From NCBI GenBank assembly GCA_024691465.1, contig JAILNO010000226.1, positions 1-14,736 on the forward strand: a DNA stretch of 14,736 bases, written 5' to 3'. Positions 8,294-14,736 of this stretch are shown here, piece after piece. The notes beneath the pieces were generated by a model. It was not told where the DNA came from and made no database searches. It was given only the letters and a program-made list of their open reading frames with translations. The translations under genes were made by a program, and so were the position numbers. Source of the DNA: Pseudobutyrivibrio sp. (GTDB taxonomy: Bacteria; Bacillota_A; Clostridia; Lachnospirales; Lachnospiraceae). The first letter of the stretch is position 1; each line of letters starts with the position of its first letter.

Positions 8294-8337
8294 CTATATA
8301 TATGCGTTTACCTATAATTAAATTATCTATATATAGT
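8293..8337. repeat. AT-rich 10-bp inverted repeat, possible weak terminator
   Basis: ACTATATATA (8293-8302) and TATATATAGT (8328-8337) are exact reverse complements. A second small inverted repeat, ATAATT/AATTAT (8314-8326), is nested in the spacer, and GTGTTTTTG follows. The stem is almost all A-T, so termination would be weak; it could instead be an operator or a processing site. The rest of 8338-8411 holds only a possible promoter. Confidence 0.4.
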
Positions 8338-8343
8338 GTGTTT

Positions 8344-8372
8344 TTGTGCCTTAAATCTACTTATTGTATTTT
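8344..8372 (+). promoter_or_regulatory. Weak candidate promoter of the membrane protein-clpC unit
   Basis: TTGTGC (8344-8349) and TATTTT (8367-8372) are 17 nt apart, and the -10 is preceded directly by TG rather than TGn. Neither CtsR-box-like repeats nor a CIRCE element, the usual heat-shock operators of clpC, were found near it. Confidence 0.3.
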
Positions 8373-8411
8373 ATTTAGGTGTTACACATTGTTTAAGGAA
8401 GGTAATTAATT

Positions 8412-9890
8412 ATGAATAAATTGTTTAAAAGATGTCTTAATTTAGCCTTAGTTATTACTATGGCTCTTGCTTTTAATTTGGTGGTTTTTGCTCAGGGAAC
8501 TACCTCCATATCGGTTTCCAAGAATTCCGCTGCGGTGGGTGATACGATTACAGTGTCGGTATCAGGGACAGAGAGTGGTACTATCACTGTTAAGTACACT
8601 GCTAGTATGCTTTCATTATCTAGTTGTACAGTTTCTGGATATACTAGCGAGGGTAATGCAGTTTCCTTTTCTGGTAAGGAAGGAGATATAGTTTTTACTG
8701 CGGCATCTGAAGGTACTGCATCGATTATAGTTTCATCATCAGCTAATTCAGGAAGTAGTACTACACTTACAATTGGCGGCTCATCATCTGCTGCTTCTAC
8801 AGAGGAGACTACTACAGTAGAAGAGCCAGCTGAGACTACAGAGACTTCTGAAGCAACTGAAGAGCCAGCTGAGACTACAGAGACCACAGAGTCAACAGCT
8901 GTTGATACTGCTAGTGCTGCCGGAGCAGTAGGCACTCTTAATTCAGATGGTGGATTTGATATTAATGGTGTTTCTTATGTAGTATCTGAGAGATACTCAT
9001 CTTCTGAGGTACCATCAGGATTCTCTAAGGCTACTATTACAATTGGTTCAAGCACATACAGCGAGCCTACTAATGGTTCGATTACACTTTTATATTTGAA
9101 GCCAGCCGACAATACTTCTGGTTCTGGTGTATTTTATCTCTATGATGAAGCATCAGGCACGGTATCGCAGTTCTTAATGGTTGGTTCTTCAGATGACTAT
9201 GTTATAGTTTCTGCTAGTGATTCTGCACCAGGTACAGGCTTTACTGCTACATCTGTAGAGGTAACAGGAGGTACTGCTAGTGCGTATACTATTGATGGTA
9301 CTGAGTACTTCTATTTATATGGAACTAACAAGGATGGAGTTTCAGGATGGTTTGTCTATGATAAGACCTATGGCACTATATCCAGATTTGATTCAAGTGT
9401 TTTATCTCTTGTAAGTACTGATACAACTGAGACAGAGGCTACTGATGATACAGCTGCTTCTAATGACAATAGTCTATATGTTGAGAAACTTAATCTTTAC
9501 CGCAAGATTATTATGGGGCTTATAGTCCTTTGTGTTATCCTTTTATTCATAATTATTAATAAGGCAATTAGAGGCCATGGCGAGGATGATGATTTTGATG
9601 GTGATGTATTTGCTAAGGCACCTGTTAAATCATCCAAGAAGCTTCCTCGTTCAATAGTCTTTGGTAGCAGGGGTCGTCGTGATGATGACATCTTTGGAGA
9701 TGATGACGATTCTGATGACGATTATGAGGAAGATGACGAAGATGATTTCGAAGAGTACGACGATGATGAGTATGATGAAGATGATGATCTAGATGATGAG
9801 GAAGATTATTCTAAGTCAAGATATGAGTCTGAGTCATATGAAGCTCGTAGGGCATCTAGTTTAAATATGATGGATTTAAATGATCTATAA
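8412..9890 (+). CDS. Secreted, C-terminally membrane-anchored protein with acidic cytoplasmic tail
   Basis: This 492-residue protein has a signal peptide (residues 1-27, cleavage likely after VFA). A beta-rich Ig/cohesin-like region follows (about 30-122: AVGDTITVSVSG, GDIVFTAASEGTASI), then a Thr/Glu/Ser/Pro linker with a duplicated EEPAETTET block (about 126-165). A second extracellular region (about 172-350) is rich in S, T, G and Y. One transmembrane helix lies at about 366-387 (KIIMGLIVLCVILLFIIIN). The cytoplasmic tail (388-492) contains a basic patch (about 405-425), then an Asp/Glu-dominated stretch to about 470, and ends in MMDLNDL. No family name is recognised; the topology resembles surface proteins with intracellular signalling tails. 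GGAAGG at 8397-8402 is the ribosome binding site. clpC begins 14 nt after its stop with no promoter between, so the two are almost certainly co-transcribed. Confidence 0.8.
   Translation: MNKLFKRCLNLALVITMALAFNLVVFAQGTTSISVSKNSAAVGDTITVSVSGTESGTITVKYTASMLSLSSCTVSGYTSEGNAVSFSGKEGDIVFTAASEGTASIIVSSSANSGSSTTLTIGGSSSAASTEETTTVEEPAETTETSEATEEPAETTETTESTAVDTASAAGAVGTLNSDGGFDINGVSYVVSERYSSSEVPSGFSKATITIGSSTYSEPTNGSITLLYLKPADNTSGSGVFYLYDEASGTVSQFLMVGSSDDYVIVSASDSAPGTGFTATSVEVTGGTASAYTIDGTEYFYLYGTNKDGVSGWFVYDKTYGTISRFDSSVLSLVSTDTTETEATDDTAASNDNSLYVEKLNLYRKIIMGLIVLCVILLFIIINKAIRGHGEDDDFDGDVFAKAPVKSSKKLPRSIVFGSRGRRDDDIFGDDDDSDDDYEEDDEDDFEEYDDDEYDEDDDLDDEEDYSKSRYESESYEARRASSLNMMDLNDL
8820..8884 (+). repeat. 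26-bp perfect direct repeat in the Thr/Glu-rich linker
   Basis: Two identical 26-bp copies (8820-8845 and 8859-8884), 39 bp apart start to start, both encode EEPAETTET. The period is a multiple of three, so gain or loss of a unit would keep the frame and change linker length. Confidence 0.85.
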
Positions 9891-9904
9891 AGGAGCGGAA
9901 GAGT

Positions 9905-12343
9905 ATGGAATATTCTAAGCAGGCTAAGCGTGCAATTAATGGAGCATCTAAGCTTTCCAAGTCATTGCAGCATAGCTACGTTGGTACGGAGCATCTTCTT
10001 ATTTCTATAATTGACCAAGAGAATTCTTTAGCAGCTAAGGTTCTTACTTCTAATGGCGTGGATAAGAAGGCTCTTCTTAAGCTTGTGGAAGAGCTTATTT
10101 CTCCAGGTGGCGAGATAGCTATTCAGGAGCGTGATGGATATACACCTAAGATGGAACAGCTCTTACAGCATGCTGAAGATGAGGCTGACAAGTGTGGTTC
10201 TAAGACTATTGGAACGGAGCACTTATTGCTTGCTATGATTCGCATGCAAGATTGTTCAGGAGCTAGACTTCTTAATTCTTTGGATATTAATCCTCATAAG
10301 CTCTTTTCTGAGCTAGTTGCAGGTATGGGAGCTGAGGGAGTTGTCTATAAGGAAGAGATGCAGGCTATTAATAGTGGCCGTAAGCGCAATGAGACTTCTT
10401 ATTTGGAACAGTTTTCTAGAGATTTGACTGAACTCGCAGAGGAAGGTGAGCTAGATCCTATAGTTGGGCGTGATTCTGAGATTCAGAGAGTTATACAGAT
10501 TCTTTCTAGACGTGGTAAGAACAACCCATGTCTTATTGGCGAACCAGGTGTTGGTAAGACAGCCATAGTTGAAGGTTTGGCACAGCGTATTGTTGAGGGC
10601 AATGTTCCTGAGTCTGTTATGGACTTAAGGGTATTATCTCTTGATTTGTCAGGTATGGTTGCTGGCTCTAAGTATCGTGGTGAGTTTGAGGAGCGCATTA
10701 AGAAGGTTATTGCTGAAGTTATCGAAGAGGGCAATATTCTATTATTTATTGATGAGATACATACTTTAATAGGTGCAGGTGGTGCAGAGGGCGCTATAGA
10801 TGCCTCCAATATACTTAAGCCTGCCATGGCTAGAGGCGAGATTCAGATATTAGGTGCTACCACTATCAGTGAGTATCGCAAGTATGTTGAGAAAGATGCT
10901 GCATTAGAGAGGCGTTTTCAGCCTGTTATTATTGAGGAACCTACGAGCGAGGAGACTGTCCAGATTTTAAAGGGCGTCCGCCAGCTATATGAAGAGCATC
11001 ACGGCATAGTTATACCTGATGATGCTATAGAGGCATGCGTTAATTTGTCAGAGAGATATATTGCAGATAGATTCTTACCTGATAAAGCAATTGATTTAAT
11101 GGATGAGGCGGCTGCTGCTGTCAAGCTGAATACTACAGCTAAGATAACTAAGGATAATACTTTAGATACCAGGATTTCTGAATTAGCTGATGATATGGAA
11201 GCGGCTATTATTGCTGGAGATATTGCTCTTGCAAGTTCTATTAAGAAAGAGAAGGATGAGTTACTTCTTAAGAAAGAGGCAGAGCAGAAGAAGCTTCGAA
11301 GGAGGGCTAAGTCTAAGCCTACAGTTCTAACCGAGAATGATGTAGCTTCTGTTGTCGCTCTTTGGACTAAGATACCTGTTGCCAAGTTAACAGAGCAAGA
11401 GTCTGTTAGACTTAGGAAGATAGAGAGTATTCTTCACAAGAGAGTTGTTGGTCAGGAAGAGGCTGTTTCTGCAGTCGCAAGAGCAGTTAGAAGAGGAAGA
11501 GTGGGCCTTAAGGAAAAGGGAAGGCCAATTGGTTCGTTCTTATTCTTAGGACCAACAGGTGTTGGTAAGACTGAGATTTCTAAAGCGCTTGCAGAAGCAG
11601 TGTTTGGAAATGAATCGTCTATGATAAGGGTTGATATGAGTGAGTATATGGAGAAGCACTCAGTATCTAAGATGATTGGTTCGCCTCCAGGATATGTGGG
11701 ATATGAAGAGGGCGGTCAGTTATCTGAGAAGGTTAGACGCAATCCTTATTCAGTTATTTTGTTTGATGAGATTGAGAAGGCACATCCAGATGTATTTAAT
11801 GTGTTACTTCAGATACTTGATGACGGCCATGTGACAGATTCTCAGGGTCGTAAGGTTGATTTTAAGAATACCATTATTATTATGACAAGTAATGCAGGCG
11901 CGCAGGCCATTATTGAGCCTAAGAAGCTTGGCTTTGCATCTAAGGAAGATGCTAGTAAGGATTATGAGTTCATGAAGAATGGTGTAATGGAAGAAGTTAA
12001 GCGTATATTTAAGCCAGAGTTTTTAAATCGTATTGATGAGACTATTGTATTTAGAGCTCTCACAAAGGATGATATGAAAGAGATTGCAGGACTTCAGGTC
12101 AAGCAATTTATCAATCGTTGTAAAGAACAGATGGATATCACTGTTGCTATTCCTGCTAGTGTTAAGACTTGGATTGTTGATAAGGCATTTGATCCTAAGT
12201 ACGGTGCTAGACCTATTAGAAGGAAGATTCAGACGGCCCTTGAGGATGTTATGGCAGAGGATATTCTTGCAGGCAAGATTAAGTCTGGAGATAAGGTTAA
12301 GGCTAAGATCAAAAAGGATGAGGTCCTTTTTGAAAAAAGCTGA
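9905..12343 (+). CDS. clpC: ATP-dependent Clp protease ATPase subunit ClpC
   Basis: The 812 residues match the usual length of ClpC. The order is the N-terminal double Clp repeat (about 1-145, with TEHLLI and TEHLLLA), then AAA1 with Walker A GEPGVGKT (212-219) and Walker B around D283/E284. A middle domain with a UVR-like coiled coil follows (about 424-455), which distinguishes ClpC from ClpA. AAA2 has Walker A GPTGVGKT (549-556) and Walker B around D621/E622, then the C-terminal D2-small domain. ClpC unfolds proteins and feeds them to ClpP, assisted by adaptors. AGGAG at 9891-9895 precedes the ATG. Unlike Bacillus, ctsR, mcsA and mcsB are not upstream; a membrane protein takes that place. 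A small A-T rich inverted repeat at 12311-12331 overlaps the last codons but has no T-tract beyond the stem. Confidence 0.96.
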   Translation: MEYSKQAKRAINGASKLSKSLQHSYVGTEHLLISIIDQENSLAAKVLTSNGVDKKALLKLVEELISPGGEIAIQERDGYTPKMEQLLQHAEDEADKCGSKTIGTEHLLLAMIRMQDCSGARLLNSLDINPHKLFSELVAGMGAEGVVYKEEMQAINSGRKRNETSYLEQFSRDLTELAEEGELDPIVGRDSEIQRVIQILSRRGKNNPCLIGEPGVGKTAIVEGLAQRIVEGNVPESVMDLRVLSLDLSGMVAGSKYRGEFEERIKKVIAEVIEEGNILLFIDEIHTLIGAGGAEGAIDASNILKPAMARGEIQILGATTISEYRKYVEKDAALERRFQPVIIEEPTSEETVQILKGVRQLYEEHHGIVIPDDAIEACVNLSERYIADRFLPDKAIDLMDEAAAAVKLNTTAKITKDNTLDTRISELADDMEAAIIAGDIALASSIKKEKDELLLKKEAEQKKLRRRAKSKPTVLTENDVASVVALWTKIPVAKLTEQESVRLRKIESILHKRVVGQEEAVSAVARAVRRGRVGLKEKGRPIGSFLFLGPTGVGKTEISKALAEAVFGNESSMIRVDMSEYMEKHSVSKMIGSPPGYVGYEEGGQLSEKVRRNPYSVILFDEIEKAHPDVFNVLLQILDDGHVTDSQGRKVDFKNTIIIMTSNAGAQAIIEPKKLGFASKEDASKDYEFMKNGVMEEVKRIFKPEFLNRIDETIVFRALTKDDMKEIAGLQVKQFINRCKEQMDITVAIPASVKTWIVDKAFDPKYGARPIRRKIQTALEDVMAEDILAGKIKSGDKVKAKIKKDEVLFEKS

Positions 12344-12361
12344 TTATCTTATTAAGTCTTG

Positions 12362-12390
12362 TTGTTAAAAAAGGCGTCCTTTGTTATAAT
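12362..12390 (+). promoter_or_regulatory. Extended -10 sigma-A promoter of the 137-residue protein gene
   Basis: TTGTTA (12362-12367, 4/6 match) is 17 nt before a perfect TATAAT (12385-12390) preceded by TGT. It repeats the extended -10 seen before the purine permease. The predicted start is near 12397. Confidence 0.8.
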
Positions 12391-12404
12391 CGGGATAAGA
12401 TATT

Positions 12405-12418
12405 CTGCATATATGCAG
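12405..12418. repeat. 14-bp perfect palindrome in the leader of the 137-residue protein gene
   Basis: CTGCATATATGCAG reads the same on both strands and lies about 8-21 nt after the predicted transcription start, well placed for a roadblock operator. As RNA it would form only a short hairpin with a tight loop. Confidence 0.55.
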
Positions 12419-12438
12419 AGACTACAGGAGGAATAGAA

Positions 12439-12852
12439 ATGGCTGTGATTAGTGAGTTGATTCGCAGTGAAGCAGATGGAAGTATTAGCTTCGGGGATTA
12501 CACATTGGCTAGCAAGAAGAAGCTTGAGGATTTCAAGCATGATGGGGACTTATTCAAGGTTAAGACTTTTTCAGACATTACTAAGCTTGAGCGTAATGGC
12601 ATGTTTGTATATGAGTCGGTGCCTGGCACAGCAGTTGAGAATTTTAAGTGCACATCAGATCTAGTTACTTTTACCGTAGAGGGCCAGGAAGATGCGATGG
12701 TTACATTGGAGCTTGAGCCTGAGACTGATTATGATATTACGGTTAATGGAGCTAGTTCGGGTCAGATGAAGACTAATCTCGGAGGTAAGCTTAATCTTTC
12801 AGTTGAGCTTGATCCAGGACAGGCAGTTGCAGTTCAGGTTAAGAGAATTTAA
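12439..12852 (+). CDS. Conserved protein of unknown function between clpC and radA
   Basis: The 137-residue protein has no signal peptide and no membrane segment. The N-terminal part is mixed (MAVISELIRSEADGSISFGDY, then KKKLEDFKHDGDLFKVKTF). The rest alternates short beta strands (VTFTVEGQ, VTLELEP, YDITVNG, GKLNLSVELDPGQAVAVQV), suggesting a small beta-sandwich. Similar proteins are, from memory, widespread in Lachnospiraceae and are sometimes labelled endosialidase by automatic pipelines; no catalytic motif supports that name. AGGAGG at 12426-12431 and a strong extended -10 promoter suggest good expression. It is a single-gene unit ending in a strong terminator, despite sitting between two stress genes. 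Confidence 0.75.
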   Translation: MAVISELIRSEADGSISFGDYTLASKKKLEDFKHDGDLFKVKTFSDITKLERNGMFVYESVPGTAVENFKCTSDLVTFTVEGQEDAMVTLELEPETDYDITVNGASSGQMKTNLGGKLNLSVELDPGQAVAVQVKRI

Positions 12853-12860
12853 TAGGCATA

Positions 12861-12866
12861 TATAAT
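12861..12866 (+). promoter_or_regulatory. Possible -10 element for radA
   Basis: A perfect TATAAT lies just after the stop of the 137-residue protein, but no good -35 was found 16-18 nt upstream and no TGn precedes it. If used, transcription would begin near 12873 and run straight into the terminator hairpin before reaching radA. Confidence 0.25.
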
Positions 12867-12873
12867 AACGACT

Positions 12874-12905
12874 AAATCTTCCCACTTACTGTGGGAAGAT
12901 TTTTT
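12874..12905 (+). terminator. Strong intrinsic terminator just upstream of radA
   Basis: ATCTTCCCAC (12876-12885) pairs perfectly with GTGGGAAGAT (12891-12900) around TTACT, and two flanking A-T pairs extend it. The T-run at 12901-12905 completes it. The radA start codon is only 18 nt beyond, so radA depends on readthrough or on a start site inside the hairpin. Confidence 0.92.
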
Positions 12906-12923
12906 GTATAGAATGGAGACTAA

Positions 12924-14315
12924 ATGGCAAATAAAAAGGTATCAGTGTTTTTCTGTCAAGAGTGTGGAAATGAGACATCTAAATGGGCTGGCAAGTGCCC
13001 TTCCTGTGGCGCTTGGAATTCATTGGTAGAGGAAGTAATAGATAAGAATACGGTTAAAGCAATAGCTAAGACTAGAATAGGTGAGGTTAAGACTACTAAG
13101 TTAATTGATGTTGCAGCATCCAATGAGCAGAGGATTAGTACTAATATAGAAGAATTTGATAGAGTTCTTGGTGGAGGTATAGTGCCTGGGTCTATGGTTC
13201 TGGTAGGTGGTGATCCGGGAATTGGTAAGTCTACACTATTACTACAGACTTGCCAGAAGTTATGTCACTCCGGAATTAATGTAATGTATGTATCAGGAGA
13301 GGAATCATTACAGCAGATTAAGATACGCGCAGACCGTCTTGGCCAGTTCAATGATAAGCTTGATTTATTATGCGAGACTAATCTAGATACTATTAAGCTT
13401 GTTATAGAAAAGGAGATGCCTACTGTACTGATTATCGATTCTATACAGACTATGTATAATGAATCAGTTGGCTCGGCTCCAGGATCTGTATCTCAAGTTA
13501 GAGAATCTACAAGTGTATTAATGGAGATTGCTAAGGGTAAAGGAATAGCAGTCTTTATTGTGGGACATGTAACTAAAGAGGGTACAGTGGCTGGACCTAG
13601 AGTGTTAGAGCATATGGTTGATACTGTTCTATACTTCGAAGGAGATAGACATGCCTCCTATCGTATATTAAGAGGAGTCAAGAATAGATTTGGCTCGACT
13701 AATGAGATAGGTGTATTTGAAATGCGAGATACAGGACTATCAGAGGTTAAGAATCCTTCTTCTGTTATGCTAGATGGCAGGCCAGAGAATGCAACGGGTT
13801 CTATAGTTACTTGTTCAATGGAAGGGACCAGGCCTATACTAGTGGAGATACAAGCTTTAGTTAGCAAGACTGCTTTTGAGATTCCTAGGCGTATGGCTAC
13901 TGGCTGCGATTATAACAGGGTTAATCTACTTGTAGCAGTATTGGAGCGTATGCGAGATACTAAGGCTAATAGGGCATGTGGTATCTTCTTGGGTAGATCT
14001 GATATATATATTAATTTAGCTGGCGGTATACGAATTAATGAACCTGCTATCGACCTAGCTATAGCTTTATCCATATATTCTAGTGAGAAAGATATTACAG
14101 TTAGTGCTGATACAATAGTCTTTGGGGAGATAGGATTATCTGGAGAAGTTAGGTCTGTATCAATGGCTGAACAGAGAGTTAATGAAGCTAAAAAGCTCGG
14201 ATTTAAGAGGGCTATTATACCTACATCTAATATGAATAGTGTAAGTGCTATTAAAGGAATAGATGTTGTGGGAGTGGCTAATATTAAGGAGGCTGTTGAT
14301 GCATTAAGTAGGTGA
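12924..14315 (+). CDS. radA: DNA repair protein RadA (branch-migration helicase)
   Basis: The 463-residue protein has a C4 zinc finger (C11, C14, C25, C28), then a RecA-like ATPase core with Walker A GGDPGIGKST (95-104) and Walker B VLIIDSIQT. The RadA-specific KNRFG motif is at 253-257, and a Lon-protease-like C-terminal domain runs from about 285 to 463 (GRSDIYINLAGGI region). RadA promotes branch migration of recombination intermediates and helps restart damaged forks. The length is normal and all motifs are intact. GGAG at 12915-12918 is the ribosome binding site. In many Firmicutes radA follows clpC and precedes disA; here it is separated from clpC by a small gene and a terminator, and no disA follows within the window. 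No clear terminator was found after it. Confidence 0.96.
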   Translation: MANKKVSVFFCQECGNETSKWAGKCPSCGAWNSLVEEVIDKNTVKAIAKTRIGEVKTTKLIDVAASNEQRISTNIEEFDRVLGGGIVPGSMVLVGGDPGIGKSTLLLQTCQKLCHSGINVMYVSGEESLQQIKIRADRLGQFNDKLDLLCETNLDTIKLVIEKEMPTVLIIDSIQTMYNESVGSAPGSVSQVRESTSVLMEIAKGKGIAVFIVGHVTKEGTVAGPRVLEHMVDTVLYFEGDRHASYRILRGVKNRFGSTNEIGVFEMRDTGLSEVKNPSSVMLDGRPENATGSIVTCSMEGTRPILVEIQALVSKTAFEIPRRMATGCDYNRVNLLVAVLERMRDTKANRACGIFLGRSDIYINLAGGIRINEPAIDLAIALSIYSSEKDITVSADTIVFGEIGLSGEVRSVSMAEQRVNEAKKLGFKRAIIPTSNMNSVSAIKGIDVVGVANIKEAVDALSR

Positions 14316-14429
14316 TTATAAAACGCTAAAAAGAGGATAGAAATGAATTGTAAAAATAATTGGTACAATTCGCACAATTACATTGGGTTTGCACAAATAG
14401 ATTTACTTTTAAAAATCACGGAAAATCTG

Positions 14430-14458
14430 TTGACACCCCTCCATTTAGGTGATATTAT
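14430..14458 (+). promoter_or_regulatory. Strong promoter P1 of a probable rRNA operon
   Basis: A perfect TTGACA (14430-14435) is 17 nt before TATTAT (14453-14458), with A/T-rich sequence upstream that could act as an UP element. The overlapping TATAAT at 14456-14461 would need a 20-nt spacer. It is followed by CGAG and a hairpin AGCACT/AGTGCT (14464-14469, 14481-14486), then AACAAAGAG. Confidence 0.85.
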
Positions 14459-14565
14459 AATCGAGCACTGAGGGAAACGAAGTGCTGAGAACAAAGAGGA
14501 ATTGAATGAATTGAATAAATTTTTTCAACTACTCAAAAAGTTCAAAAAATAATTTAAAAAAGTTG

Positions 14566-14594
14566 TTGACAAAGCGCTTCAATCGTGATAATAT
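14566..14594 (+). promoter_or_regulatory. Strong promoter P2 of a probable rRNA operon
   Basis: TTGACA (14566-14571) is 17 nt before TAATAT (14589-14594), preceded by A- and T-tracts (14519-14564) of UP-element type. The downstream sequence repeats the P1 arrangement: CGAG, a hairpin GTTGC/GCAAC (14601-14617), then AACAAAGAG. Confidence 0.8.
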
Positions 14595-14736
14595 AAACGA
14601 GTTGCTGCTGAGGGCAACAACAAAGAGAAGATTGATAACTGAACAGTGAAACAAACCTTGAATTAATACAAGTTATTTTAACATGTATCCTTGAAATTCA
14701 TTTAAGTTTCTTAATGAAACGAAACCTTTATTAGTA

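Larger units (their letters stand above)
14316..14736 (+). other. Gene-free rRNA operon leader region
   Basis: These 421 nt contain no credible coding region. After radA come about 110 A/T-rich nt with three ACAATT/AATTGT motifs and no clear terminator, then the tandem promoters. Beyond P2 are a box-A-like stretch (TTGATAACTGAACAGTG, 14632-14648) and a small hairpin GTTTC/GAAAC (14706-14720). Tandem TTGACA promoters with repeated leader hairpins and an A/T-rich untranslated stretch are typical of rRNA operons in Firmicutes. The 16S gene would begin just past the right edge; this is inference, and a tRNA cluster is the main alternative. Confidence 0.6.

Noticed and set aside
12311..12331. Inverted repeat AAAAAGGA/TCCTTTTT at the end of clpC as a terminator.
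   Set aside because: The T-run is part of the stem and is followed by GAAAAAAG, and the repeat lies inside the coding region.

Overview
The window looks like a chromosomal segment of a low-GC Gram-positive Clostridia, most likely Lachnospiraceae. This rests on the AT-rich base composition, strong AGGAGG-type ribosome binding sites, a short clostridial-type GlnA, a RadA/ClpC neighbourhood, and small conserved proteins of the kind seen in that family. The genus is not determined. No insertion sequences, CRISPR arrays, tRNAs or phage genes were seen.

Layout: (1) 1-2793, minus strand, the N-terminal 931 codons of a giant 2-hydroxyacyl-CoA dehydratase activase-like protein that runs off the left edge. 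It carries two ASKHA ATPase modules, each with its own iron-sulfur cysteine pair. (2) 2794-3010, a divergent regulatory region with a near-palindromic promoter and, in the leader of the rightward operon, a nested hexaloop hairpin and intrinsic terminator. (3) 3011-6437, an operon of a glutamine synthetase I-like gene, an ANTAR RNA-binding antiterminator and CTP synthase (pyrG). The ANTAR protein is the obvious candidate to act on the leader hairpin, giving a self-contained nitrogen switch that also sets CTP synthase. The glutamine synthetase has substitutions at three normally essential active-site positions, and the ANTAR protein lacks the receiver phosphoacceptor aspartate.

(4) 6531-7958, an AzgA-type purine permease with its own extended -10 promoter and a strong terminator. 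(5) 8096-8293, a 65-residue two-helix membrane protein. (6) 8412-12343, a secreted, membrane-anchored protein with a very acidic cytoplasmic tail, 14 nt upstream of clpC. (7) 12439-12852, a conserved 137-residue protein of unknown function with its own promoter and terminator. (8) 12924-14315, radA. clpC and radA are neighbours in many Firmicutes, but here ctsR, mcsA and mcsB are not next to clpC.

(9) 14316-14736 holds no gene. It contains two tandem strong sigma-A promoters followed by similar hairpin modules, the architecture of an rRNA operon leader; the rRNA itself would start beyond the right edge.

The strongest candidates for something new are the regulatory circuit at 2895-4843 with its degenerate-looking glutamine synthetase, and the pairing of clpC with an acidic-tailed membrane protein.
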